Positions 1-11,739 are shown, numbered from the stretch's first letter. The stretch is 64,000 nucleotides of DNA from Sciurus carolinensis (GCF_902686445.1 NW_025920105.1:1067120-1131119), one strand, 5' to 3'. Notes: generated by a model not told the origin, from the sequence alone. Translations and numbers: made by a program.

Positions 1-53
1 AAGCCTACGCGGGGAGGCTGGACAGCAAGGGGGGGGGAATGCGATTGATCGTC
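1..53 (-). other. ITS2 fragment of rDNA (start of ITS2)
   Basis: This lies just past the 3' end of the 5.8S copy on the minus strand. The bases next to 5.8S (gattgatcgtcaag on the plus strand) match the conserved start of mammalian ITS2. The G-rich remainder fits ITS2, and the window edge cuts it off, so a 28S part may lie outside. Confidence 0.7.
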
Positions 54-214
54 AAGCAACGCTCAGACAGGCGTAGCCCCGGGAGGAACCCGGGGCCACA
101 AGTGCGTTCGAAGTGTCAATGATCAATGTGTCTTGCAATTCACATTGATTCTCGCAGCTAGCTGCGTTCTTCATGGATGCACCAGCCGAGTGAGTGATCC
201 ACCACTAAGAGTCT
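54..214 (-). pseudogene. 5.8S rRNA pseudogene copy
   Basis: The reverse complement follows mammalian 5.8S rRNA from its 5' end (near 214) to its 3' end (near 54), about the normal length of 157 bases plus small insertions. Several CpG positions read as TpG or CpA, for example in the 'ccaccactaagagtc' stretch at the 5' end. It keeps its natural order with ITS1 and 18S on the right and ITS2 on the left, so it is part of one antisense rDNA segment. The substitutions and the truncated 18S neighbour argue against a working unit. Confidence 0.9.
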
Positions 215-1315
215 ATGAGGTTTTACAAGGGGGGGGGGGGCGTGATGACACCCCCAATACTTCCTGGCACGGCACTGGCCCTTTCCAGAGTGGGCGGGGA
301 GAGAGCTTCAACTCCCCGCTGGCCAGCACACAAGGCAACCATAACAGAAATACCACGGTGGTCGGTAAGGTTTCAGGACAGGGCTCGCCCTGCGCCACAG
401 ACCCACGAGAAGCGGGTGGGTGTGCGAACAGCCCCACAGGCACCGGGGGTTACCACCCCCCCAACGGAGCGGAGCGGCACACACGCCCCACCGCGTGGGA
501 CCCCGCCAGGAAGGGGCTTCTCAGCGGGCGCCAGCGTCAGGGCGCGGCACACACCCCGACCGTGGGGGTGTCAGAGTCCAGGAGAGCCGGGAGGGCCGAG
601 GCCCTCTCCCACCGCCGGGTTCCCCACGGGGCCCGCCGCCCCACACACCAGGAGGGGTCTTTAAACCTCCGCACCGGGACGCGCTAGGTACCTGGAGGTG
701 GCGGGCGAACGAGCGCACATGCGCGAGCGGGTTGGCGGGTGGCACCCGCAGCCGCGCCTAGAGAGCCCTATGCCGCCCCAGCCCGGCGGAGGGACGCGAG
801 GTACCTCGGCGGCGGCAGAACACCGTCCAGGGGAGGGCCATCAGGAGGCAGCGGCGACGGCGGTTGCGACCGCCTTTCGGGCACACCCTCCTGGAGGAGG
901 GGACCCGCGAGGCAGATCGCACCCCGCCGCCGCCGCCACCACCACCGCCGACATGGACGACGACCGCCGCTCTCGCACACACCCTGAGAGACGCGCCACT
1001 GGATCGCGCCCCAGTGGCCGCGACCGAGGGAGCAGCCCAGCGTCGGTGGCACACACAGCAGCGCGGGGGTGCGGGACACACCACTCCCCACCAACCGCAC
1101 CGCACAGGGTGCGCGCTGGAACCACCCTAGCGGGAAGCTGGAGCGTAAAGAGGGACCGACCGCCGGGGCGGCAGTGGCAGGGCCCACCAGTCGGCTGGCC
1201 GAGGGCCGGGAACCACCTTCACCACCCCCCCACCATGGCCCCTCCGGGCCAGGGATCGAGATCGCTCTAGGGGCGCGAGGAGGGGCGCACACGTCCGCTT
1301 CCCTCGCTCACGCGT
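215..1315 (-). other. ITS1 of rDNA segment
   Basis: This is 1.1 kb of very GC-rich sequence lying exactly between the 5.8S 5' end and the 18S 3' end, close to the usual mammalian ITS1 length. It has G and C homopolymers, a run of 11 or more G near 230, and CCG-type repeats near 920-960. The open frames seen in all phases here are a by-product of low stop-codon density and are not genes. Confidence 0.85.
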
Positions 1316-1447
1316 TAATGATCCTTCCGCAGGTTCACCTATGGAAACCTTGTTATGACTTTTACTTCCTCTAGATAGTCAAGTTCGACTGTCTTCTCAG
1401 CACTTTACCAGGGCCGTGGGCCGAAGCTGGCAGGGCTGATCTGAGGG

Positions 1448-1478
<31 letters not shown>

Positions 1479-1483
1479 GGGCA

Positions 1484-1515
<32 letters not shown>

Positions 1516-2897
1516 AAGCTTATGACCTGCACTTACTGGGAATTCCTCGTTCATGGGGAATAATTGCAATCCCCAATCCCCATCACAAATGGGGTTCAAT
1601 GGGTTACCCGGCGTACGGTAGGCACATGCTGAGCCAGTCATTGTAGCATGCGTGCAGCCCCAGACATCTAAGGGCATCACAGACCTGTTATTGCTCAATC
1701 TTGGGTAGCTGAACGCCACTTGTCCCTCTAAGAAGTTGGGGGATGCCGACCACTCGGGGATTGAGTAACTAGTTAGCATGCCAGAGTCTCGTTAGTTATC
1801 GGAATTAACCAGACAAATCGCTCCACCAGCTAAGAACGGCCATGCACCACCACCCACAGAATCGAGAAAGAGCTATCAATCTGTCAATCCTGTCCGTGTC
1901 CGGGCCGGGTGAGGTTTCCCGTGATGAGTCAAATTAAGCCGCAGGCTCCACTCCTGGTGGTGCCCTTCCATCAATTCCTTTAAGTTTCAGCTTTGCAACC
2001 ATACTCCCCCTGGAACCCAAAGACTTTGGTTTCCCGGAAGCTGCCCGGCGGGTCATGGGAATAATGCCTCCGCATCACCAGTCTGCATCATTTATGGTCG
2101 GAACTACGACAGTATCTGATTGTCTATGAACCTCCGAGTTTCGTTCTTGATTAATGTAAACATTCTTGGCAAAAGCTTTTGCTCTGGTCTGTCTTGTGCT
2201 GGTCCAAGAATTTCACCTCTAGCGGCCCATTACGAATGCCCCCGGCCATCCCTCTTAATCATGGCCTCAGTTCCGAAAACCAACAAAATAGAACCGCGGT
2301 CCTATTCCATTATTCCTAGCTGCGGTATCCAGGTGGCTCGGGCCTGCTTTGAACACTCTAATTTTTTCAAAGTAAACGCTTCGGGCCCCGAGGGACACTC
2401 AGCTAAGAGCATCGAGGGGGCACCGAGGGGCAAGGGGCCAGGACGGGGGGTGGCTCACCTCACGGCGGACCGCCCGCCGGCTCCCAAGATCCAACTATGA
2501 GCTTTTTAACTGCAGCAACTTTAATATACGCTATTGGAGCTGGAATTACCATGGCTGCTGGCACCAGACTTGCCCTCCAATGGATCCTCGTTAAAGGATT
2601 TAAAGTGGACTCATTCCAATTACAGGGCCTCAAAAGAGTCCTGTATTGTTATTTTTCGTCACTACCTCCCCAGGTTGGGAGTGGGTAATTTGCGAGACTG
2701 CTGCCTTCCTTGGATGTGGTAGCCGTTTCTCAGGTTCCCTCTCCGGAATCGAACCCTGATTCCCAGTCTCCTGTGGTCACCATTGTAGGTACGGCGAGTA
2801 CCATCGAAAGTTGATAGGGCAGACATTCGAATGGGTCATCACCGCCTCGGGGGGCGTGCGATAGGCCCGAGGTTATCTAGAGTCACCAAAGCCGCCA
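1316..2897 (-). pseudogene. 18S rRNA pseudogene, 5' truncated
   Basis: The reverse complement begins at the 18S 3' terminus (taatgatccttccgcagg on the plus strand at 1,316) and follows 18S collinearly to the 'ttatctagagtcaccaaag' region near 2,895. There the match stops abruptly, so roughly the first 250-300 bases of 18S are missing. Decay is biased to CpG sites: many conserved CG pairs read CA or TG, and there are small deletions, for example near 1,608 where several bases of 18S are lost. A functional rRNA would not tolerate this, so the copy is an inactive, formerly methylated orphon. Open frames across it (such as 2,120-2,500) are accidental. Confidence 0.93.
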
Positions 2898-4061
2898 CCA
2901 ACATCAGGCACAAGAGACTCGGAACATCGTTCCGTGTCAGCGGGACCAGCTCCGAAGGGGTCGCAGAAAGCCACCAGGATGTGCCCCACCGGCTGGGGCG
3001 CCCTGCCAGCCCCCCCACCCCCGCCCCGAGGGGCATGAGCAGCCACCGCTCTGCCCAGAGGCCCTAGAAAGCCCAGCGGGGACACAGGGGCGGTCTTGGA
3101 CCGCCTGCAAAACCGTAACCAGGAAAGGGGGACACACGAGGAAACGGAACAATCATCGCTCCAATTCCACCCTCTCGCTGCCGGGGAAAGGGAGAAGCAG
3201 GCAAGAGAGACTCTGAGAGACCGAAAGACAAGTCTGGGTTCACGCCCCAAGTCCAAAGAGAGAATACCAGGACTTCCGGGGATGGTGTCCTAATATGATT
3301 TCATTTCAGTTCATTTCATTCCAATCGTTCCCGCTGACGGAAGCATCCAGGTCAAGAAAGCCACAGAGCAGGTCGGAGATTCCACCCTTGCAAAGGAAAG
3401 GAGGGAGGGAGGGAGGGAGCCTACAGGCCGCTTCCCTCCAGAGGAGACGGGTGCCCTGGACCACAACCCACACCTACGACGCCCACCCACCACCGCTGCC
3501 GCCGCCACCACCACCAGCAGCGCCGCCGCCGCCCCCCCTACACACAATCTCTCTCCCTCTCTCCTCCCTCCCCCTCGGAGTCTCCCCGACCCCCCACCGC
3601 CGCTGCTGCTGCGTGCACCCTCCCCCCATCTCCCTTTCTTCTTCTCTCCCTATCTCAGAGTCCACTAGGTGACTCCAGAGGAGCAGGATGTGCCATGTGC
3701 CTCAATCACTCTCACCAGAAACAGGGTGCTCTCACTGAACTCACCCTGGAAAAGATGCTTCAGTACACGTGCCATTCCGAAAACACTCCCCCTCCCCAAT
3801 CCAAAGCAGCACGAAGTACGAAAACTAAATCCATGTTTGCTTTTCATTTATCAGTCCGGGTCATTTGTTTGGTTTGTCAGGCTTCCACCCACTACCGCAA
3901 CCCAGTGACCCAGCTTGATACTTTCCAGATCGGAGGAGGCCCCTACCAAGGCCTCCTACCTTGTCCTTTCATTCGCAATCACGTGACGGTCGCTCCATTC
4001 CCCAAGACCACTAACTAACCCTAACTCACCTTAAACCTACGCCTGTATAAATATAGACACA

Positions 4062-4092
<31 letters not shown>

Positions 4093-5550
4093 TGAAAAGG
4101 AGGGGGAATGTGACTCAGGAGGTCAGCGTTCAGCGACCCTGCCGTTCCATCCCCATTATCACCAAGGGGGTAAAGATAAATCAATGCCACAGCTGACATA
4201 CACAGGCCGTCCTGCTTTGGATGGTACACAGTAGTCACAGAGTTCTCCGGATCATGGGACACAGATCAGTGGGCCTAATCCCGCCGCACTCCTAGGGCCA
4301 TCCCTCCAACTGGACTGTGGGCTCAGGCATAAGTGAATCATGGCTACTCCCCACTTTGAGGAAGCTTCAAGGCCTTTTAGGGCAAGAACCTTGCAGGTGC
4401 CTGCAGGATAAGCAGTTCCGAGGCTGCATGGAGATCAACTGAGCAGAGTAAAGGCTCTCCCACAAGATGTGGGGAGAGAAACCTAGGGACCTCACTGCTT
4501 CCTGAGGCCACCACTCTATTTTCACTGGGAGCCAGCAAGCATGTGATTTGACACAGACTGCCTCGCAGTCAGCGGGCTGGCAAGAGACACGGGGCTCAAC
4601 CCACAAAAACGGAAACAAAAAGGGAGGCGGCGGCGGGGGGGTGTCCCCCTCGGGGGCGCAGTGGGGCGGGGCGGTGCCACAGGAGCGGGGCAGGAAGCTC
4701 CAGCTCGGTTTAGGTTCCTTTGCAGGATGGTGATTTCCAGAGGAGCTGGGAAGGACAGAGGGGGAAGGAAGGAAGAGCGGCCGCCACTACTCCACGCCCC
4801 CACCAACACGCCTGCCAGCCACTTGCCAGGACCCTCCTCCTCCTCCTCCCCCACTCCCCCCAAGTCGCCCGGGACTGCAAGTCCCACCCACCAAGCAGCG
4901 CCAGCGCCACCGCCATTGCCCACCCAGGTCTCCTTGCCAGAATGGCATCTTGCCACCGCCAGCACCCACAAAGGTCTCTCGAGAGCTATCTCTAGTTCGT
5001 TCCCATCTCAGGCTCTGCTACACCTTCTTCCGAAACTGAATCCACTAGGTGATGCTGCAGGACGGGGAATAGAACATAGAACGGGATCCCTCACTCGAGG
5101 AAAGGCGGGGGTATTTCTACCAAACTACCAAACACAGGTGATCGGCCTGTTCCCCGAGTCCCCTAGGACCACTCCTCTGGACCTCCCCATTTAGACGCAG
5201 GGAGTGGAGAGGGGAGGGCAGAACTGGGAGGAGGGGGGGCCGCGGGACTCAGAAAGGGCTGGGCCTGGGGAACCCTGGCCGGACCGACAGACAGAGCAGG
5301 GCCGGGGGCAAAGAGCTGCAAGGCAGTCCCCAGCCCTGGGAGACACACCCCAGGCAGGCTCCCAGAAAATCCCTCTCCCTCACACAAACCAGGCAGGTAG
5401 CAGAAACTGCTGGGGAGTCACCAAAACACATATAACCAACTCCCCTTTCTCTCCCAAGGAGGCTCAGCTCCCAACCAGGTCCTCACCACCACGGAGGGAC
5501 TTCAGAACATGCCACCTCAAAACACTCAGGGAGAGAGAGCGGCCCCAGGA
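2898..5550. other. GC-rich unassigned region next to truncated 18S
   Basis: About 2.6 kb of GC-rich sequence contains purine/pyrimidine tracts (for example 3,395-3,420 and 3,540-3,660), a CCG/CCA-rich patch at 3,480-3,540 and no reading frame that looks like a protein. It begins exactly where the 18S match ends. It could be rDNA 5' external spacer or intergenic spacer joined by a deletion, or an unrelated CpG-rich host region into which the rDNA was inserted. I cannot tell these apart by eye. Confidence 0.4.
4056..4092. repeat. (CA)n microsatellite
   Basis: An almost perfect CA dinucleotide run, interrupted once by a T near 4,069. It also explains the poly-Cys/Val reading frame on the minus strand at this site. 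Confidence 0.95.
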
Positions 5551-5684
5551 CAGAGGATCGATCGCTTGTGATTTCCTTTGAGGCCAGCCTCCACCACTTA
5601 GCGAGTTCCTGCCTCCAAAAATAAAAAGGGGTCATGTATAGGCCTCACAGGAAGAGCGCCCTGGGTTCAAACCCTGGCAGCACC
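5551..5684 (+). repeat. B1-ID dimer SINE, 5' truncated and diverged
   Basis: The sequence keeps the end of a B1 (7SL-derived) unit ('gaggccagcctccaccacttagcgag'-like), a short A-rich linker near 5,620, and then an ID-like unit ending in 'gggttcaaaccctggcagca'. That order is the B1-dID dimer of squirrel-related rodents. Confidence 0.65.
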
Positions 5685-7274
5685 GCTTGCCACAAATACT
5701 GCCATTACCAAACCAGCCTCACTCTTCACCCTCAGAGTACCAGGTACAAAGTCAGGTCAGGTCAGAGCCAGGGTGCTCTCGCTGAACTCATGGGGCAAAG
5801 ACAGTTAAGTGAAGAAGGTGCCCTCACGGGTTGCGTGCACCTGAAGCCAAAGAACATCCCTAACTGAAACAAACAAACCAAAAAGGAAAGAGAGGAAAGG
5901 AAAGAAAAAGAAAAAAGAAGAAGAAAAAAATATATATGTATATGTATATGGAACCCTATCCTTAGGTGGCTTATGGTGTCTATATAGGTAAGGAGGCCGT
6001 GTCTTCTGAAAGACACAAGTTATAACTCAGAGCAGAGTGGGGGACAATTCAGGAATAGCTTCAGGACATGGGGTTTCCTCTGCAACAATGCACCAAAAAT
6101 CAATCTCCCTCTCCCCAAAACCACTCATCAGACATATGTCGAGAAGCAGAGTGCACGTCTGGTGCCTTGGTCTCCTCACTCATGCAACAGAGAGGGACAG
6201 CACCCATTGCCGCCTCCCAGGAGCACGTCAAAGACACGTATGTATGTTACACACTTAGGGCCAGAACTCAGGAGCAGTGAGACTACACTGTCCAGGCCCA
6301 CCTGTCCTACCGCTTCACCCTGTAAACTGTCCACTCTATTGCCTGTGAAGAGGAGATGGAGATCCAAGGGAATGTGCCCCAACTAGATAGTCAGGCCAAC
6401 ACTTTGCCCCGATCTGACTCGTTCCTCGGTTCTGACATCTTGTACTGTACATCCCCGGACAGAGCAGAAAATTCTGAGAACACCAGTGTCCTACCCTGGT
6501 CACGGCAGGGAGGGAGGTAGGGAGGGAGGGAGAGAGAGAGGGAGGGCAGGGCAGGGCAGGGCAGGGCAGGCCGGCCACAGAGCACCCAGATGGCAGTAGC
6601 CAATCCCCCATTCAGCTAGCTCTGTCTTCCCGTATGTTTCAGGAATCATTAATGACACCCACTCACTCACCCACCACCCACTCTCACGAAGATAGGCGGC
6701 ACAGGGCCTGATACCCTCCCTGCCAGCGCCCGTTTTCAGACAGGAGACATAAAGTTCATGGAAACATCCGATACAGATGACATTCCAGGAAAAATCCATC
6801 AGACGGTCATCGCCTGCATCCACTCAATCTGAAAATGCCAGAGCCTCAATTCTCGCTCGACTCAAACCTGAAGTCATCATCACCATCACCACCACCACCA
6901 CCAACACAACTACCACCACCAGCAACACAGAAACACTGGGCCAAGATGCCTGAGCTTGCTCTTCCTTCTCAATATGGCCAAATCCCTTACAGTTTTCTTT
7001 TCTGCTTTTCACCATGACCTGGTCTGCTAGGCTTTTTCCTTATTTTTATTTATTTATTTATTTTATTTTTTGGGAGTGGGCAGAGCAGAGGAGTACCCAG
7101 GAGTTAGGCCACAGGCCCAGGGTGCTTGAAACTTCAACGGTTCGATGACATTTCATTTCAAAGACACAAATGAGGGACACTTCAGAGGCCGACTGGGGGA
7201 CAGTCAATATAAAGCTAAGGCTTCACTTCAGTGTTTGGGGGTGGGGGTGAGGGTGAGGTGCGGTAGGGGGATCA
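5685..7274. other. Unassigned region with simple repeats
   Basis: No gene or familiar repeat family is visible. It contains an A/G-rich tract at 5,870-5,930, an AT dinucleotide patch at 5,930-5,950, a TTTA-type run near 7,040-7,065, and a G-rich purine tract listed separately. The sequence is moderately GC-rich and continues the region to its left. Confidence 0.5.
6505..6573 (+). repeat. Purine-rich GGGA / GGGCA simple repeat
   Basis: Repeats of gggagg and gagaga are followed by about five GGGCA units. On the plus strand this is a run of G-triplets capable in principle of G-quadruplex formation. The apparent minus-strand proteins here (Pro/Leu/Ser repeats) are translations of this tract. Confidence 0.85.
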
Positions 7275-7275
7275 G

Positions 7276-8570
7276 CAATTTTCTCATACTAGACAAAGGT
7301 GTCAAAAATATGCAATGCAGAAAAGATGGCATCTTCAACAAATGGTGCTGGGAAAACTGGAAATCCATATGCAACAGAATGAAACTAAACCCCAATCTCT
7401 CACCCTGCACAAAAATCAACTCACAATGGATCAAGGACCTTGAAATGAGACCAGAGACCCTGCAACTTAAAGAAGAAAAAGTAGGTTCACATCTTCAACT
7501 TGTTGGTTTAGGATCAGTCTTCCTTAACAGGATTCCTATAGCATAAGAAATAAAAGTAAGAATCAATAACTGGGACAGATTCAAACTAAATAACTTTCTC
7601 TCAGCAAAGAAAACTATTAGCATTGCAAAGTGAGAGACTACAGAGTGGAGAAGATCTTAACCAAGCATACTTCAGATATAGCATTAATTTCCAGAATATA
7701 CAAAGAACTCAAAAAACTCCACACCAAGAATACAAATAACCCAATCAACAAATGGTCCTTGGATATGAGCAGACACTTCACAGAAGATCTACAAGAAATC
7801 AACATGAAAAAAATGTTCAACATCTTTAGTAATATGAGAAATGCAAATCAAAACTACCCTAAGATTTCATCTCACCCCAATTAGAATGGCAATTATCAAG
7901 AATACAAGCAAAAATAGTTGTTGGAGAGGATGTGGAGAAAAAGGTACACTCATACATTGCTGGTGGGGCTGCAAATTAGTGCAGCCACTCTGGAAAGCAG
8001 TGTAGAGATTCCTTGGAAAACCTGGAATGGAACCACCATTTGACCCAGCTATCCCACTCCTTGGCCTATACCCAAAGGACTTAAAATCAGCATACTACAG
8101 AAGTACAGCCACAACAATGTTCATAGTTGCTCAATTCACAATAGCCAGATTGTGGAAACAACCAAGATGCCCTTCAAGTAATGAATGGATAAAGAAACTG
8201 TGGTATATATACACAATGGAATATTACTCAGCCATAAAAAATAATAAAATTATGGCATTTGCAAGCAGATGCCTGAAATTGGAGAATATCATACTAAGTG
8301 AGATAAGCCAATCTCAAAAAACCAAATGATGAATGATCTGCTAATATGTGGATGATGACACATAATGGGCGGTGGGAGGTGGGCAAGAATGGAGGAAGAA
8401 GGGACTGTATAGAGGGAAAAGATGAGTGGGAAGTGTGGGGTGGAAGGAAAAAAATAACAGAATGAATCAAACACCATTATGTAAATGTATGATTACACAA
8501 TTGGTATGCCTTTACTTCATGTACAAAGAGAAACAACATGTAACCCATTTGTTTACAATAATCAAAAAAG
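7276..8570 (+). mobile_element. L1 LINE fragment: 3' end of ORF2 plus 3' UTR
   Basis: Conceptual translation across several frames gives the C-terminal part of L1 ORF2. It starts near 7,285, passes through the Cys/His-rich end ('CWWGC' near 7,960) and the very conserved 'TMEYYSAIKNN' stretch near 8,215, and stops near 8,328. A G-rich 3' UTR and an A-rich end near 8,560-8,575 follow. Stops and frameshifts (for example at 7,542 and 7,632) break it. It is 5' truncated, as most L1 copies are, and its well-preserved motifs suggest a fairly young rodent L1. Confidence 0.92.
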
Positions 8571-8577
8571 AAAGAAA

Positions 8578-8875
8578 AACTCAAAACCAGCCTCATAGTA
8601 AATGGACAAATACCAAAAGCATTTCTTTTAAAATCTAGGACAAGAAAATGATGTTTTCTCTCATCACTTCTCTTTAATATAGTTCTACAAAGCTCACCAG
8701 AGCAATTGAAAGAGAAGAAAATAAAAGAAGTCAAATTATCTCTGCAGACAATGATTCTTTACCTAGGTGATCTACAATATAAAACTTCAAATGAATGCTA
8801 AAGCTAATAAACAAACCCAACAAATGAGCAGTTCATAAAATTAACCTAAAGATTAATTTTTTTCATATACTAAAA
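8578..8875 (+). mobile_element. L1 fragment: internal ORF2 reverse transcriptase
   Basis: Reading the plus strand with one or two frame changes gives the L1 RT palm region, including a recognisable 'SLLFNIVLQ' stretch near 8,665 and 'KEVKLSLQTMILYLGDLQY' near 8,730-8,785. It lacks both ends. It lies between the L1 tail on the left and the retroviral LTR on the right, so the LTR probably inserted in or beside it. Confidence 0.8.
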
Positions 8876-8877
8876 AT

Positions 8878-9238
8878 TAATGTACAGAGAGCAAAAGTCC
8901 TCCAAATTGAGCAAATTCTTTGGGACAAAACTTGTTCTACTTGAATGTGTTAAAAATGCTCTGCAACTCCTCTGTCCTTGAGGCCTGGCAACATTATCTT
9001 ATTAAAAGAACCTTTGGTACTAGTGGACTCTGAGAAGCAAGCAAGTTATGTGATCTGCACATGCACAAAGCTAACTGTACTATGTAACCTAGGTAATTTG
9101 ATATGACCCTGGAATAGGTAATAAAACTGAACCAACTTTTCCAGGAGAACCACTTCTTGCTCTTCACCATCATGTGTGCTTGCCTCTTTATTAGTTCTCC
9201 CCTTAACCCTTGTAAACAGACACCAATTAACCTTAACA
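8878..9238 (+). mobile_element. 5' LTR of the betaretrovirus-like provirus
   Basis: It aligns over its whole length with 22,446-22,796, sharing long blocks such as 'ccacttcttgctcttcaccat' and 'gcctctttatta'. The first 20 bases or so of the LTR seem to be missing. It ends in ca at 9,237-9,238. The bases after it (tggggtgctgtgcagg) hold the expected primer-site position, but I could not match them to a tRNA. Confidence 0.85.
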
Positions 9239-10807
9239 ACTGGGGTGCTGTGCAGGTATCCTATGGATGTCTTGATGTGAGAACGGGTTAGCTTACTGCC
9301 TTGAACAGGCTTTGATGTGCATCACTGTTTGACTGGTATTGATTCCACTAGTAGGCTATGGAGAATTTTGTGTGACACTCAACATTGACATTGGGCTGAG
9401 CTGACTTATTTGCTTTGTAGGGTTAAACATACTGTGAGTAATGCTGATCTTGCTGTTTTGTGATCTGAAATAGACTCTTGCTGCTCATGTTATTGAAAAA
9501 GTGGGTCCTTATGACCCCAAGATTGGGAAGACATAGGTAAAAAATTACACAAGAAGCTGAGGGCTCCTATACCTGTGTTACATGCTTACTACTTGTGTTG
9601 AGATTCTATCTCAAAAATAGCCTTGACAGAACCACTAACTTCTCTGGTAGTCTCTAAGATGGAAGATTTTTCTCCCATCTCCTTGCATTTCTACTTCTCC
9701 CCCTCCTTCTTTCCCTCTCCCAGTCCAGTCTCATTTATCTGAATGTCTTAGGCAGTCAGCTGCAGAGGGAGAAATTCCTACCTTGACTGTCTGCCTCATT
9801 AAATTAAATAATGCTAATCCATCAGAATATAAACAATTGCCTTTTGCTGTGTTTAAGAAATTAAGACGGATGCTGTTGAAGAGTAAAATCAATAGTAATT
9901 TCATTCTTAATATGATAGAGGGGCTGGGCATGTGTTATGCCTTGGTTCCAGTGAATGGAAAGCCTTGTTGAAGATGGTTACTCCTGCTCAAAATAGTGTT
10001 TTTACAAGAATACTGACTTAGCCTGTGTTCAAGCTGAGAATAATGCTCAAGGAAATGTTAATATTGATTATGATGACTTGTTTGGCCTGGGGTGAAGCAG
10101 GACATTACAGCAACAAGTTCAGTTGCCTGCAGTCACCACTGGCCAGATAAGAACCTTAGTTTGTAAAGTATGAGGAGGATCCCAGACACTCAGGATCGTT
10201 CAAAGTCCTTTGCTGTAATTCAACAAGCCTTAGGGGAGACTTATTGTTAACCTATTGAGTAAAGCCACTGAAAGACAAGTAGACAATTTGGAGGCTGTCA
10301 ATATTCTGACCAAACAGCTAGCTTATGAAAATGCCAATCAAGATTGTAAGGAAGTAATAAAATCTATTTACCATAAAGTGGATACTACACTTTCTAATTT
10401 AATGAAGGCCATGTGAAGATGTTGGATCTGAAAATCCTAAAGTGGATTTACTGGCTGCTGCTCTAAAAACCCCTGATAAACTTTGTTACAATTTTTAAAA
10501 AAGCTGGCTGTCTTCAAAAGGACTGTAAAATAAAAAACAGGATCATAAAAAGGGCCCAATCAGAAATGTCCAATCTGTCATAAGGATTTCATTGGGCTAA
10601 TCAATGCAGATCTAAAACAGTCTTTTTGGGAAACCTAAATACAGGTGAACTCCTAACCCAGGGCCAAAGAAGGAGGAAGCCTTTTCATCTGCAGATGCAG
10701 ATGCCTCCTTTACAGATGTTTCTAATTCAAACAGAAGCTCCTTCCACTAATTCTTTCATGACACTAGAGGGAGTACAGAAATAGATTTGATTACTATTGA
10801 GGATGCT
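9239..10807 (+). pseudogene. gag remnant of the betaretrovirus-like provirus
   Basis: No long frame survives; the longest is 62 codons at 9,783-9,971. Near the end are two degraded retroviral zinc knuckles: one at about 10,484-10,527, where the His position reads Cys and a frameshift splits it, and one at about 10,567-10,613 ('CPICHK' then, after a frame change, 'WANQC'). These place the nucleocapsid end of gag here. The part before them should be matrix and capsid but is too decayed to divide into domains. It lies between the 5' LTR and the inserted solo LTR. Confidence 0.7.
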
Positions 10808-11264
10808 TGTCACGAGCACGTCGTAACACTTGCAGCCTGTACTGGATCGGGAACCAGGTAGGAATAAGATAACACTCACGTAGCCGGTCGTTGGTCCTCA
10901 GATGAGGTTTTATTGATGCTTGGTTCACAGCAAACGGCAATCAGTCATCGGAGTAACAGCATGCAGCAACCAGGGGCCTCGAGCTGGGGAGCACTATCTT
11001 GTCACTTGTCAGCGGGACATAGTGACAGACTCTGTCGGTGGAGTAGTGCCCGCTCTCTCCTGATCAGTCTGCAGTTTATATAGTCACATCAAAACAAGTT
11101 CACACATTACCTCATTTGTTTTTCAAGTCCTGAATTCTGCAAATTCATCTAGTAAATATTTTTACCAGTTTTACCATTAAAACTAATGTAAATTTGGTGT
11201 AAACAAACTGCCAAATGTTTTTCTCAGTGACTGCATAGTCACCATGTGCGTCACTGCTCGTGAC
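10808..11264 (-). mobile_element. Solo LTR-like insertion
   Basis: A 457-base block with CpG content unlike its surroundings interrupts the older provirus between gag and dUTPase. Its ends are an inverted repeat: gtcacgagca on the left and tgctcgtgac on the right. On the minus strand it has a TATA-like ctatataaactg (plus-strand complement near 11,075) and a downstream AATAAA (plus tttatt at 10,909-10,914), the promoter and poly(A) layout of an LTR read on the minus strand. No clear target duplication is visible. Family unknown. Confidence 0.65.
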
Positions 11265-11655
11265 TTTACTTATCTTAACGCTACACACACATTTTGTTTT
11301 GATCTATCACAGAAAACAACATGTTTTTCATAAGTTTCACAAAATGGGGTCAGAAAGCAAAATGGGAGTTGTTTGGTTCACTTCAGCAATGTTCCATACA
11401 ATGCTCAAAAACATCTCCTTGGGTAAAATTGCTACTCAAATTCAAGGACATCTACCTAAAAGTACCTTTGGTTTAATTTTGCCCCACTCTCAAAGTGCTA
11501 AAGAAGGAAAATTTATATTTCCTGGAGTGATTGATTCTGATCATACTGGTGTAATATGCATTAAATTTTGGTATCACATGTCTTTAACACCCCCCAAAGG
11601 ATCCTTGGTAGCTCAATTAATTGTCAACTTTGTATTACTGCCGAACAATCCCTAA
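11265..11655 (+). pseudogene. Retroviral dUTPase remnant
   Basis: The 131-codon open frame here contains, from about residue 68, 'STFGLILPHSQSAKEGKF' followed by 'PGVIDSDHTGVI'. This has the spacing of the dUTPase motifs that bind the uracil and the phosphates. dUTPase lowers dUTP during reverse transcription; in betaretroviruses it is encoded just before protease. The frame runs to a stop at 11,653-11,655 and its start codon is not a natural one, because viral dUTPase is made by frameshift from gag. It is the best-preserved piece of this provirus. Confidence 0.75.
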
Positions 11656-11739
11656 ATGAAAGAGGGAATGCAGGTCTTGGTTCCACTATTATTGGAGCAT
11701 TTTACTTATTACTGAAAATAGACCAAAATTAACCTTTTT

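Noticed and set aside
133..1374. Many overlapping open frames of 80-190 codons on both strands
   Set aside because: They lie in 5.8S/ITS1/18S antisense sequence; GC-rich spacer has few stop codons, so the frames carry no meaning.
9239..9256. Primer binding site of the older provirus
   Set aside because: The sequence after the 5' LTR does not match any tRNA 3' end I know well enough; too decayed to call.
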